The notes under the pieces: model-generated
Seen by the model: only the letters and a program-made list of their open reading frames with translations
Told to the model about the DNA's origin: nothing
The model's database searches: none
Assembly: GCA_021234535.1 (NCBI GenBank)
Contig: SFZH01000008.1
Span: 21,911,091-21,975,090 of the forward strand
Length of the DNA: 64,000 nucleotides
Direction of reading: 5' to 3'
From: Stichopus chloronotus
Taxonomy: Eukaryota > Echinodermata > Holothuroidea > Aspidochirotida > Stichopodidae
Translations under genes and position numbers: made by a program
Part shown: one piece after another, positions 33,601 to 45,761 of the stretch
How the letters are laid out: each line of letters opens with the position of its first letter
Position numbering within the stretch: position 1 is the first letter of the stretch

Positions 33601-35010
33601 ACTAGCATCTGAAGCGAGTGAGGGCGACAAACAGAGTAACGTTTTTGCCCATTTTGAGAAAAGAAGATGAATTTTACTTTTCTTCAGTGTGTGTTGTATA
33701 GGCAATATGTTATACACAAACTCCATTGGAGAGAAAAGGTCGAACAAACCGAGTAAGGGCGACAAACAGAGTAACGTTTTTGCCCATTTTGAGAAAAGAA
33801 AATGAATTTTATTTTTTTCAGTGTGTGTTGTATAGGCAATATGTTATACACAAACTCCATTGGAGAGAAAAGGTAGAACAAACCGAGTGAGGGCGACAAA
33901 CAGAGTAACGTTTTTGCCCATTTTGAGAAAAGAAGATGAATTTTATTTTTCTTCAGTGTGTGTTGTATAGGCAATATGTTATACACAAACTCCATTGGAG
34001 AGAAAAGGTCGAACAAACCGAGTAAGGGCGACAAACAGAGTAACGTTTTTGCCCATTTTGAGAAAAGAAGATGAATTTTATTTTTCTTCAGTGTGTGTTG
34101 TATAGGCAATATTTTATACACAAACTCCATTGGAAAGAAAAGGTAGAACAAACCGAGTGAGGGCGACAAACAGTAACGTTTTTGCCCATTTTGAGAAAAG
34201 AAGATGAATTTTATTTTTCTCCAGTGTGTGTTGTATAGGCAATATGTTATACACAAACTCCATTGGAGAGAAAAGTTCAAACAAACCGAGCGAAGGCAAC
34301 AAACAGAGTAACGTTTTTGCCCATTTTGAGAAATGAAGATGAATTTTATTTTTGTTTAGTGTGTGTTTTATAGGCAATATGTTATACACAAACTTCATTG
34401 GAGAGAAAAGGTCGAAGAAACCGGGTGAAGGCGACAAACAGAGTAACGTTTTCACCCATTTTGAGAAAAGAAGATGAATTTTATTTTTCTTCAGTGTGTG
34501 TTGTATAGGCAATATGTTATACACAAACTCCATTGGAGAGAAAAGTTCAAAGAAACCGAGCGAAGGCAACAAACAGAGTAACGTTTTTGCCCATTTTGAG
34601 AAATGAAGATGAATTTTATTTTTGTTTAGTGTGTGTTTTATAGGCAATATGTTATACACAAACTTCATTGGAGAGAAAAGGTCGAAGAAACCGGGTGAGG
34701 GCGACAAACAGAGTAACGTTTTTACCCATTTTGAGAAAAGAAGATGAATTTTATTTTTCTTCAGTGTGTGTTGTATAGGCAATATGTTATACACAAACTC
34801 CATTGGAGAGAAAAGGTCGAAGAAACCGAGCGAAGGCAACAAACAGAGTAACGTTTTTGCCCATTTTGAGAAATGAAGATGAATTTTATTTTTGTTTAGT
34901 GTGTGTTTTATAGGCAATATGTTATACACAAACTCCATTGGAGAGACAAAGCTCGAACAAACCGAGCGAGGGCGTAACAGTAAAGTTTTTGCCCGTTTTG
35001 AAAAAGAAAG
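33601..35010. repeat. 135-bp satellite array, about 10-11 units
   Basis: The word GGCGACAAACAGAGTAACG (or GGCAAC variant) recurs at 33623, 33758, 33892, 34027, 34162, 34295, 34430, 34565, 34700, 34835 and 34971. The period is 133-136 bp, mostly exactly 135. From 34295 two variants alternate (AAATGAAGATG...TTTGTTTAGTG against AAAAGAAGATG...TTCTTCAGTG), forming a 270-bp higher-order unit. Because 135 is divisible by three, long minus-strand frames with a 45-residue period stay open; I do not regard them as genes. Confidence 0.9.
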
Positions 35011-35176
35011 ATGAATTTTTTTTTCTTCACTGTGTGTGTTGAATCGGCACTTGATAGCACTAAAACTCCAGTGACCACCTGGTTAGTGATATAATAATCA
35101 GTGCAGTGCCACCTAGAGACCCTACTGTATAGTGCATGCCTCCTCATGATGAGAGTGAAGCCTAAACCTGCTAAGG

Positions 35177-35285
35177 AGGGCGACAAACGGGCGAGTAACG
35201 TTTTTGCCCATTTTTAGAAATTTGGTGTTCATTTTTGCCACTCTCCAGACAATATCGTGACTGATCTACCGCTAGGCAGTGACCA
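35177..35285 (+). repeat. Ancestral-looking single copy of the satellite start, shared inverted with 14885-14990
   Basis: GGGCGACAAAC, GAGTAACGTTTTTGCCC, TGGTGTTCATTTT, CACTCTCCAGACAATATCGTG and CTAGGCAG occur here in order. The complement of nearly the same series lies at 14.9 kb. The first part is what the satellite unit repeats. Confidence 0.7.
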
Positions 35286-35427
35286 CTGGATTCTGGCGTC
35301 TATGAAATCACAGGCCCAAGTCCACCGCAAGACCACTTTCGGACCATCCAAACCAGGTCATCCAAGGTGACCACATCCAAGGTAGACGATCCTGGGGGTT
35401 ATTTTGTAGATTTTTCACAGACCACCA

Positions 35428-36043
35428 TGTAGAATATAGGGGGTTTTCAGGGGTTCTCAGTCGTGTTATGACTGCCCCAGCGACAGATTGTTGACACAGA
35501 GAGAGACGTCAGATTCAGATAGTGACAGAAGTTGACTTTTGTGATCAAAGTTCCATTTATTATTTGATTGGAATGGCACACAAATTAACGAGAATTAAAT
35601 TGACGATGATGATTAAAATTGAAAGTTACATGATGTTGACAAAGAAGGGATACGATGACACAGGCCTACATAATACAGGAGAAAGCACGTGTAAGGTTTG
35701 ATGTCCACAGAGCCAGTGCCGGCGACGTGGCGAGGTCGATGGATTGACCCACGCTTAACTGCAAAGGATCACGGTATACATTGCCGACACTGGCCAATCA
35801 CAGGTCAAATGGTTTACCTACGTAATTGAGAGAGGTGGTTGCCTCCGTGATCAACCAATCACGAAAGGGTTGCGCAACCTTTCTGAGAACAGGGTCTAAG
35901 TTTAGTATTTTTAATGTGTTGTCTAATCTGACTGTCTGAGGGAAATAAAGAAAACTTAAACAAATCTGGGGTAAACACCGGAAGACTGAACTTTGTACGA
36001 CCTTTTGCATACGGTGGGGTGGAATGACCATCTCTATACAACA
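35428..36043 (-). repeat. Second copy of the Gypsy LTR (solo or rearranged)
   Basis: Near-identical to 7092-7709 along its full 616 bp, with the same TG...CA ends and orientation. No gag-pol adjoins it. Minus-strand sequence directly past its ATTCTACA end is TGGTGGTCTG, which could be a primer-binding site (TGG start) of a 5' LTR. No matching target duplication is seen (CACCA against CTACT). Confidence 0.85.
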
Positions 36044-37799
36044 CTACTAATTAGGTGAAAGCCTAGACCTTGGTCTAATGTTGTTAGTCCATATGGAATT
36101 GTATTATGCCTAGGCCTAATGTTAGTACTATGCATTACCGTTAGGCTACACATCTATTGCATGTATTGTGAGTGCCAGCTGAATTCAGTCGACCCTTGCA
36201 TGAATAAGGCCTAAATTTCTTGTTCCACAGAACCCAAGACCTACAGCAAATGAAACTTTTAAGCCTTACCACTGTTGAAATGAAGGCAAGTAGAAATCAA
36301 GAGCTTAGTAAAATGAGCTATCATCATGCGGTAGCGAGCAGACTACAGATGAGCACTTTTGACATTTTAGTTGTGCCTACCGCCTTGCAGACTGTGTGGC
36401 CACGTACTTATCTTCATTCAGTTAATTACTTTTGTGTTAAATTATTTCTCATTACGAAAAAAATGTTTAAAACATATTTTATCCACTATTATACATTTTA
36501 AAAACTACCACTTTATTTTAATACAGAGAAGAATGATGTTTTGCATTTAAATTGTAAAATATTATAGCTACAGACCATACTCAGTGGAATGTTAGTTGCT
36601 ATGGGCAGTGTCATCTGCCAATGCAATTTGCAGCACAGCTAGATGCAACGACAGTACTATCAGACTATAGTGCAGTGTGTTCAGTGTTAGTGGTGCCTGT
36701 ACTGTACAAACGTGAGAATTAATTAAGGCTTGTGATCTCAAGTTTAAAAGACTGAAGAGGTACCAGTGGACCATGGGATTAATTATTTGTCTTGCTTTAA
36801 TTGTTACTTCTTTCTGACTTGATGATCATCTAGATACTGTAAGAGGTAAAACCATGGATGATCCACAAAAAATGTCTATACTCATTACGTATTGTAAAGG
36901 CCAAGGCAAAAGCAATTTCACAGAAGTGATTAATACTAGCCAGCTAACATTGTTATGCCTAACATTAGGGCTAGACATCTACTTAAAATGAATGGCACTT
37001 TAAATTTGTAGTTAGGGGCTTGGCTATAGCATTAGTTAGCCAAATGTATTATTTAACCTTCTTAGACATATAGGCTTCTCCCCTGGTAACATTTGGCCCT
37101 GCAGCTAGATCACACATTGGGCCTGATATAGGTGAATCCATATATGGGGCCCACCCTAATTTTTACACAAAAGATCTGTAAGGGCCGGGCCCATATGGGC
37201 CAGCCCAGATAACCATATGACCCATATGGGAAATAGTTATGGTTCCCATATAGGACAGTTGCCCACATAGAACCCATAACTACCCTATATGGGCCATACT
37301 AAGATATGGTAATTATCTGGGTCAGCTGATCCATATCGGCCCCTCACAGATTTTGGGTGCAAAGACATGTATGGTCCCATATGTTTGTCCATATGGGGCC
37401 CCATATCTTTGGATATGGTATTTAGTGGAAAATTGACTACCTGTTAACTGCAGAATTAAGCCATAAATTTAACTTTTATAAAAATGCAGAAAAAATTGTC
37501 TTTTCTTCTACTTTGAAGCAAATACAAGCATATTACATGACAGCCCTTAGCTCCCCGTACGAAAATGTAAGGCTAACATGGAGCCGATTTGTGCACGACA
37601 AAGCACGACACTGAAAGTAACACTGATTGTTAGCCCTGACATGAAAATGTTAGGCCTGACAAAATCTTTCAGACATGACAAAAAAGCCATATAAGGCTTG
37701 CACAACATACAGGCCGATATGTTTCCCAAGAAAAATGTTGGGCTAACAAGGCACAACACTCTGACTTAAACTTATTTCCAGCACTGATATCAGCATAAC

Positions 37800-38035
37800 A
37801 TGTGGACTTATATGTATTTACAAAGCACAACTAGGCACAACATTTGGACTTGGGATACGCGATTCTTTCAAAGCACAACATAGGCATGACATTTGGACTT
37901 GATCTTTTTCAAAGCAGTTGTCAGGCACAACATTTGGACTTAGATTTTTTCAAACCATGACACAGGGCACAACAAGTGGACTTTGTATTTTTCAAAGCAT
38001 TACACAGGCACAACATTTAGACTTGAGTTTTTTCA
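37800..38035. repeat. Degenerate tandem repeat of about 55 bp
   Basis: Four to five units of a TTCAAAGCACAACA...GGCACAACATTTGGACTT pattern with drift between copies. Confidence 0.6.
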
Positions 38036-39329
38036 ACTTTTCATGGGCAATGCAATTAAACTCATTGCCACAAGCACTCAAATAAGCTCTTGATATTGAA
38101 ACAAGAGTGTTATATGCAGTCACACCATAGAAAGGGCAAGCTTTTTAATTGCTTTGACATTGGGAAGCTAATTTGTGAGCTCATCAAAGATGTCCAAGAC
38201 TTAAAGTGAGCTCGTCTAACATTAAATAAGCGGCAAGGAATTTGATGAGCTTGCCCACCATTAATGTAAGCTTGCAAAGAGTTTGATGAGCTACTCCAAG
38301 GTTGAAAAAGCTTGCACAGATTTTGAGCTCATATTGATAATCCATTTTATGTGTGACAAACTATGTACCATAATTATGTACCATATAGTGTCATTCGCCT
38401 GCTTCTGCAGATTGTAGTGAACTACTCAATGTCCCTTAGAATGACATTAGTTGGACACTTGACATTTGGCACCAGTATAACTATCTTACCGAATGATTTA
38501 ACTGCTACATTGACAAAAACATTGGAATAGTCACCAGAGTCTGCCAAACTTCTGCAGAATTATGTTATTACTTGCAAGTTTTCACTTTTGTGATATAAAA
38601 CTTTAAGCCCAGAGTGAGCTGTTCTTTTCAATAGTGCAAAGAAGTGTCTCAGGATGTTGCCACATTCCCTTTGAAACCAACACAAAGCATCACTGAAGTA
38701 CTAGTACTGGTGCAGTACCTTGCAATTGTGCCGGCATAATATGTGTAATACAGTTATGATATGCAGATGCTCAGTAAAGTATGTGATAAAAAAGCATAAT
38801 GGACTTGACTTGTTTGGTAGGCCTACTGTGCCATCAAAAGTACAGTTATAGCCCACAAAATCTTTATTAATAACTTAATGTTCAAGCTAGGAAGCCTGGT
38901 GTAGATGCAACAAACTTACAAAAAAAAAAAAAAAAAAACATATATATTATGTGCATGCATGCTTTTATTTCGGGTAGCTGCGAGATACTGCCATACATGA
39001 ATACAGCCCTCTAACACAATGTGTAGAAGTTGGTGGTTGGTGATTGACATGGTCTAATTTCAACCTAACCATGCAAAGTTCAATCTTCACCCAAATTTAG
39101 AAATAAGGGGACATTAACACATTTTGGGTGCCAGATACTATATTATGACAGAAATTTGAATCAATTGGCTGAGTCTGCTGTACTAGTTTCTGGAAATCTA
39201 TTGGTAAGATACTGTTGACCTACAGTAACAGTCACTTTAAATTTAATGTAGCACTTACCCAACTTACAAATAGTGAAATATTAATAAGTTTTGGGTGTCA
39301 GGTAGTGACAAAAGTTTGCCTAATGGAGT

Positions 39330-39470
39330 TTGCAAGGACTTTTCAAGGACATTCTCTTGTTCAAGGACTTTTTGGAAAATATCCAAATTTAAGGGAATTT
39401 CCAGGACTTTCAAGGACTACTATACTTTTCAAGGATTTCAAGGACTTTCAAGGACCTGAGGGAACCCTGA
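39330..39470. repeat. CAAGGACTTT short tandem repeat patch
   Basis: CAAGGACTTT or TTTCAAGGACTTTCAAGGAC variants recur about eight times in 140 bp, ending at AGGGAACCCTGACAG. Confidence 0.75.
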
Positions 39471-40528
39471 CAGTTATCTAAAGCTCCCTGACATTTAAGT
39501 GATTGCATGTACACAAACAGACAGGATAGATTATGCTTGATCTTAACTTTTTATGTTTAAAAGTATGAGGTGAGGTCGTTCATGGATGAAAATGCATTAC
39601 ACATTGAGAGAACATAACACTGTAACCACTTTAAAAAGCAATGGAAACTACATAAAAATGGTAAAAAAACCAAGTCATATTTGAAAATTTGACAGAAGCA
39701 CTTATATAATGAATATAAAGTGCATTTCTCACTAGTGTATAAGAAACATATTAATCAAGTGGTCACTCCTAGATGAGTATTGGGAATTTCAGTATCTGGT
39801 AAACAGCTAGAACGCCATATTTACTAGAAACCTTCACGACTTCCCCAATGTGGTGTAAGTGATTAGCTGTTTTGACTGTACCTGATTATTCATTAACAGT
39901 ATACTTCTCATTATCTTGTTCACAGAAGTGCACTGTTCAGTTAAATGAAAACTTTCAACCTTATATTATCATATTTCGCACTTTGTTCTGCTACAATAGA
40001 CTTCGAAATGTGACAGAATTGACTGCAGGCAACATATGTATTATATACCAAATTGTGTGAATGGTGCAATTAAAAGACATACTAAACTTTGGACATGAAA
40101 TTTTTACTTTTGCCTATGCCTGCAATCACTTCAATACCTCCTAGGCCTGCAATCAGTTTTGTCTACATTGCAAATGAGTACAGTGGGTGGTGATGAAGTT
40201 ATAGTATACAGTAGCTGAAGGGTTAAAAACATTGGGGATTTGGGAGATATGTTCACTTACTTTGCATTTACAACACCTTACTTATTATGATCATCCATAA
40301 AAAAAGTACTGTATCCTTTCAATAAAATTCACATAAAATCATTGCTCATTACACCTTGCTCAATCTACAAGTAAGGTTTGGCTGTCGGTGTTTGCTCATG
40401 TCATGTGAATACTATGACTATCCTCGGTATATGTGACAGCAAAGTATGGTATGGGCTGAACTGACATACTGTATACTGTACCATCTTTCAATCGACACTC
40501 AGTTTGTGTGTTCTGTTTTAATTTCCAG

Positions 40529-40576
40529 TTCCATCTATATCTGAGCACACTAACTTTCTGTGGTCTTCAAAAGAAG
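40529..40576 (+). CDS. Candidate 48-nt exon upstream of the mini-exon cluster
   Basis: Flanked by a pyrimidine-rich acceptor (TGTTTTAATTTCCAG) and a GTGAGT donor, 48 nt long and open in frame. In phase 0, matching the SET exon and the mini-exons, it reads FHLYLSTLTFCGLQKK. In another phase it reads VPSISEHTNFLWSSKE, which is more protein-like but would not fit the phase-0 chain. Treat as a possible exon only. Confidence 0.25.
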
Positions 40577-41368
40577 GTGAGTGTTCATCACTGATTCAAA
40601 GGCTTTCCTCTGAAGAACTGAACTGTAGGTTGAAACCAAATCTTTCAAGCTAACTACTTTTCTTGCTTTACAGTAGCTTCTGAGTAATCATGCAAATAAA
40701 ATAGACATCACCAGAAATAGTATTCAATTGAAATCATACTTGTTTTTGGAATCTAATTATCATGAGTGAGGATAAACTACAGTATCGATCTGTAGCATTA
40801 CATTCATCCTACATTTTGGAATATTTGACAGTTTCATTGATACTTGAGATAACACCTTTTATGATGGATCTAGTCCAAAGAATGATCAAAAATGTATTTT
40901 TGGGTATACACGAGACTTTGAACATGTTTAAGTGCATACACCTTGGAGTCGCTACCAGAAAGTTCTGTCTCACGAAAGTAAGTGCAGTGCCCAACAATGT
41001 GCAACGTATGTACACAAAATACATGAGTAGTTGGATTTAACTTTTGCGTTCCAATCATAGTTAATTTCATGTATTTCTGTGACAATTTGTGTTGTTTTGA
41101 TAAAATCTAACAGTCACAGGATTTGCCAGAAACTAGAAAGATCTTGATTCTGTAAAGAATCCCCACAACTGACTGGTGTGGGTACTCATGAATGACTATA
41201 CAGTATTTACCCCTTGCTTCTTTAATGAGCCTTAATTGCTTCTCTAATGAGCCTTTCTCTTGATCAGCCTTGATTGAGTGATCTGTGTTACATGTCTCCA
41301 CAAGGCACAGATCGGTGTGTTTATGAGATGTTGGTCTAACATTCTATTTTACTGAAACGTTTTCACAG

Positions 41369-41404
41369 GAAGATTAATGTCATGGTGAGGATGCTTTGAC
41401 AAAA
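41369..41404 (+). pseudogene. Decayed mini-exon copy 1
   Basis: The acceptor TTTTCACAG is kept. The second codons mutated to GAAGATTAATGTCATGG, creating a stop, and the donor lost its GT (AAAATAAGTA). Confidence 0.6.
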
Positions 41405-41733
41405 TAAGTACAGCTTACTTTAACAGTTAAATCAGCTCTTGAGGAAATTAAACATAATTTAACAACGACGAGTCTGGATTGAAAACAAATCTTACAGCCA
41501 CAGGTTTTTTCACAAAAGTCTTATTTCTAAAAACTAAACCTTTCTTTACGTTGTAAATACCCACTGCAAAAATTGCAGTAAAAATGAACAAATAATATAT
41601 TTCCAGTGTTATGATGTTACATGTCTCCACAAGGCTGATTGAGTGATGTGTGTTGGAAGACTCAACAAGTGACAGATCAGCGTGCTTATGAAATGTTGGT
41701 CTAACATTCTATTTTACTAATACGTTTTCACAG

Positions 41734-41769
41734 GAAGATGAATGTCATGGACAAGATACTTTGACAAAA
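41734..41769 (+). CDS. 36-nt mini-exon, copy 2 (EDECHGQDTLTK)
   Basis: Acceptor CGTTTTCACAG and donor GTAAGT at 41770 are both consensus. The 12 codons read EDECHGQDTLTK in phase 0, matching the exit phase of the SET exon and the entry phase of the exon at 47287. The family of this peptide is unknown; it is acidic with one Cys and one His. Confidence 0.5.
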
Positions 41770-42620
41770 GTAAGTGCAGCTTGCTCTGAGCTTGCTTTAA
41801 GAGCTAAATCAGCTCTTGAGGAAATTGCAACTAACTACTGTATCACACTGTTTAAACAAAACTGATTACATAGTGTGTGGTAGAGCTACATCTGTAAATG
41901 ATTAAAGAATATGCCAAACACTATGTACCATACAGGGATAACATTTTGTATTGTGGAGACTGATTACCATGGTCGGTATGTGCTTCCTCATTTGCTCAAA
42001 ATATTTCAACCTGACAGCTAGTCAGAAATATAAGGTTTCTTACTACTAAAGGTAGTTTTCTATCCAGACACATGACACGTAACAATCAGTGTACCAAATG
42101 TGATTAAAGAGTAAGGTTATGTTCCACATCACAAATAGAGGGTTTTGCTGTTTATGTCTACTTGCGCAAATTAGTTCTTTTACAATGGTCGTGGTAAAAT
42201 TAAACAAAATAGTACAAAAACAATTTTTACATCAGTACTACTATATAATGTTACAGTACATGTCTCCACAAGGATGATGGAGTGATGTGTGTTTGAAGTC
42301 TCCACAAGGCACATAATGGTGTGCCTGTCATATTTTCTGAGTTCATGTCCATTAATTGATATGTCAAACAACATTGGCCATCCTTCATTTGTTACATTAT
42401 ATATTCTGCAATTTTAATTTGTTGCTCTTTACTTAAACACAATCTGAAATGTCTTCCTCTTCATTTCTGCACAAAATGAAAGACAATTACCTCTAATTTC
42501 CAATTATATTATATCACACAAGCTGATTGAGTGATGTGTCTTGGGGTCTCCACAAGGCTCAGATCGGTGTGTTTATGAGATGTTGGTCTAACATTCCATT
42601 TTACTGATACATTTTCACAG

Positions 42621-42656
42621 GAAGATGAATGTCATGGAGAGGATACTTTGACAAAA
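42621..42656 (+). CDS. 36-nt mini-exon, copy 3 (EDECHGEDTLTK)
   Basis: Acceptor and GTAAGT donor are intact. One residue differs from copy 2. It is identical to copy 5, exactly 1000 bp away. Confidence 0.5.
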
Positions 42657-42996
42657 GTAAGTACAGCCTGCTTTAACAGTTAAATCAGCTCTTAAGGAAA
42701 TTAAACATAATTTAAGAACAACAAGTCTGGATTGAAAACAAATCTTATAGCCACAGGTTTTTTCACAAAAGTCTTATTTCTAAAAAACTAAATCTTTCTT
42801 TACGTTGTAAATACCCACTGCGAAAATTGCAAATAAACAAATAATATATGAACAAATAATATATTTGCATTGTTATGACGTTACATGTCTCCACAAGGCT
42901 GATTGAGTGATGTGTGTTGGAAGATTCAACAAGTGACAGATTGGTGTGCTTATGAGATATTGGTCTAACATTCTATTTTACTGATAGTTTTCACAG

Positions 42997-43032
42997 GAAG
43001 ATGGATCTCATGGACAAGATACTTTGACAAAG
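42997..43032 (+). pseudogene. Decayed mini-exon copy 4
   Basis: The acceptor is kept and the peptide would read EDGSHGQDTLTK, but the donor is lost (ACAAAGATCTT with no GT). The same defect occurs in copy 6. Confidence 0.55.
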
Positions 43033-43620
43033 ATCTTGCTTTAACAGCTAAATCAGCTCTTGAGGAAATTGCAACTAACTACTGTATCACACTATTTGAC
43101 TACATAGAGTGTGTACTAGAGCTACATCTTTAAATAATTAAAGAATATGCTAAACACTATGTACCATACAGGAGTAAACTTTTGTATTGTGGAGACTGAT
43201 TATCATGATCTACAGTATATATGCTTGCTCATTTGCTCTAAATATTTCTACCTGACAGCTAGTCAGAAATGTAAGGCTTCTTACTACTAAAAGTAGTTTC
43301 AAATCCAAACACTTGACACGTAACAATCAGTGTACCAAATGTGATTAAAGAGTGAGAAAATCTTCCACCTTACAAATAGAAGTTTTGCTGTTTATGTCTA
43401 CCTGTGCTAATAATACTTTTATAATGTTCGTCCTAAAATTAAACAATTCAAATACTAAAATAGTATAAAAACAAATTTGACATCAGTATGTACTATATAA
43501 TGTTACAGTACATGTATCCACAAGGATGATTGAGTGATGTGTGTTGGAAGTCTCCAAAAGGCACAGAATGGTGAGAGAGATGTTGGTCTAACATTCCATT
43601 TTACTGATACATTTTCACAG

Positions 43621-43656
43621 GAAGATGAATGTCATGGAGAGGATACTTTGACAAAA
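43621..43656 (+). CDS. 36-nt mini-exon, copy 5 (EDECHGEDTLTK)
   Basis: Intact splice sites. Part of the second unit of a recent 1.0-kb tandem duplication. Confidence 0.5.
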
Positions 43657-43996
43657 GTAAGTACAGCCTGCTTTAACAGTTAAATCAGCTCTTAAGGAAA
43701 TTAAACATAATTTAAGAACAACAAGTCTGGATTGAAAACAAATCTTATAGCCACAGGTTTTTTCACAAAAGTCTTATTTCTAAAAAACTAAATCTTTCTT
43801 TACGTTGTAAATACCCACTGCGAAAATTGCAAATAAACAAATAATGTATGAACAAATAATATATTTGCATTGTTATGACGTTACATGTCTCCACAAGGCT
43901 GATTGAGTGATGTGTGTTGGAAGATTCAACAAGTGACAGATCGGTGTGCTTATGAGATATTGGTCTAACATTCTATTTTACTGATAGTTTTCACAG

Positions 43997-44032
43997 GAAG
44001 ATGGATCTCATGGACAAGATACTTTGACAAAG
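43997..44032 (+). pseudogene. Decayed mini-exon copy 6
   Basis: Donor lost exactly as in copy 4, showing that the loss predates the 1.0-kb duplication. Confidence 0.55.
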
Positions 44033-44929
44033 ATCTTGCTTTAACAGCTAAATCAGCTCTTGAGGAAATTGCAACTAACTACTGTGTCACACTATTTGAC
44101 TACATAGAGTGTGTACTAGAGCTACATCTTTAAATAATTAAATAATATGCTAAACACTATGTACCATACAGGAGTAAACTTTTGTATTGTGGAGACTGAT
44201 TATCATGATCTACAGTATATATGCTTGCTCATTTGCTCTAAATATTTCTACCTGACAGCTAGTCAGAAATATAAGGTTTCTTACTGCTAAAAGTAGTTTC
44301 AAATCCAAACACTTGACACGTAACAATCAGTGTAACAATTTTTACATCAGTACGTACTGTGTAAAGTTACAGTACATGTCTCCACAAGGATGATTTAGTG
44401 ATGTGTGCTGGAAGTCTCCACAAGGCACATAATGGTGTGCCTGTCCTACATGCTGAGTTTATGTCCATTAATTGATATGTCAAACAACATTTGCCATATA
44501 CTTCATTTGTTACATTTTATATTTTGCAATGCTAATTTTTGGTCTTTGCTTAAACACAATCTGAAATGTCTTCCTCTTCATTTCTGCATAGAATGCAAGA
44601 TTTTGACCTCCTTTTATTACATCACATATTACAGTGAATATAAACATAATTTAACAACAACAAGTCTGGATTAAAAACAAATATTATAGCCACATATTTT
44701 TTTTTTAACAAAAGTCTTATTTCTAAAAACTAAATCTTTCTTTCGGTTGTAAATATCCACCATAAAAATTGCAATAAAAATAATTAAATAATATATTTGC
44801 ATTGTTATGATGTTACATGTCTCCACAAGGCTGATTGAGTGATGTGTGTTACATGTCTCCACAAGGCACAGATCGGTGTGCTTATGAGATGTTGGTCTGA
44901 CATTTTATTTTACTGATAGGTTTTCACAG

Positions 44930-44965
44930 GAAGATAAATGTCATGGACAAGATACTTTGACAAAA
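44930..44965 (+). CDS. 36-nt mini-exon, copy 7 (EDKCHGQDTLTK)
   Basis: Intact acceptor (GGTTTTCACAG) and GTAAGT donor. Residue 3 is Lys instead of Glu. Confidence 0.5.
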
Positions 44966-45725
44966 GTAAGTACAGCTTACTTCAACAGCTAAATCAGCTC
45001 TTATGAAAATTAAACATAATTTAACAACAACAAATCTGGATTGAAAACAAATCTTATAGCCACAGGTTTTTTTGAACAAAGTAGTCTTATTTCTAGAAAC
45101 TACATCTTTCTTTCCGTTGTAAATATACCCTCTGCAAAATTTCCATTAAAAATAAACAAATAATATATTTCCAGTGTTATGATGTTACATGTCTCCACAA
45201 GGTTGATTAAGTGATGTGTGTTGGAAAATTAACAAGTGACAGAGGTCGGTGTGCTTATGAGATATTGGTCTAACATTCTATTTTACATTTCATTTGTTAC
45301 ATTTTATATTCTGCAATGTTACTTTGTTGGTCTTTACTTAAACACAATCTGAAATGTCTTCCGATCTTCAATTCCACACAGAATGCAAGATTTTGACCTC
45401 TTTTTATTACATCACATATTATAGTGAATATACTGTAAACATAATTTAACAACAACAAGTCTGGATTAAAAACAAATATAATAGCCGCAGATTTTTTTCT
45501 AACGAAAGTCTTATGTCTAAAAACTACATCTTTCTTTCCATTGTAAATATCCACTGCCAAAATTGTAATAAAAATGAAGAAATAATATATTTGCAGTGTT
45601 ATGATGTTACATCAGTCTCCACAAGGCTGATTGAGTGATGTGTGTTACATGTCTCCACAAGGCACAGATCGGTGTGTTTATGAGATGTTGGTCTAACATT
45701 CTATTTTACTGATACGTTTTCACAG

Positions 45726-45761
45726 GAAGATGAATGTCATGGACAAGATACTTTGACAAAA
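45726..45761 (+). CDS. 36-nt mini-exon, copy 8 (EDECHGQDTLTK)
   Basis: Intact acceptor and GTAAGT donor; same peptide as copy 2. It is the last copy before the large exon at 47287. Confidence 0.5.

Larger units (their letters stand above)
36044..40528. other. Non-coding region with short repeats
   Basis: Includes an ATATGGG/CCCATAT-rich patch (37120-37420), a tandem patch with ACAACATTTGGACTT (37800-38035), a poly-A run at 38920-38938, and a CAAGGACTTT patch (39330-39470). A possible exon with a good acceptor (TTTCTTGTTCCACAG) at about 36232 reads NPRPTANETFKPYHC then a stop; too little to call. Confidence 0.5.

Noticed and set aside
33684..34938. Two long minus-strand open frames of 198 and 274 codons
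   Set aside because: They are periodic translations of the 135-bp satellite, whose length is a multiple of three. No domain or splice signals support them.
36232..36280. Possible terminal exon after TTTCTTGTTCCACAG
   Set aside because: Only about 15 codons before a stop, with no neighbouring exon to join. A good acceptor alone is common by chance.
40529..40576. Strong call of this exon as part of the SET-recombinase gene
   Set aside because: It has good splice sites, but the phase-0 peptide is hydrophobic and unlike the neighbouring linkers. I kept it only as a low-confidence candidate.
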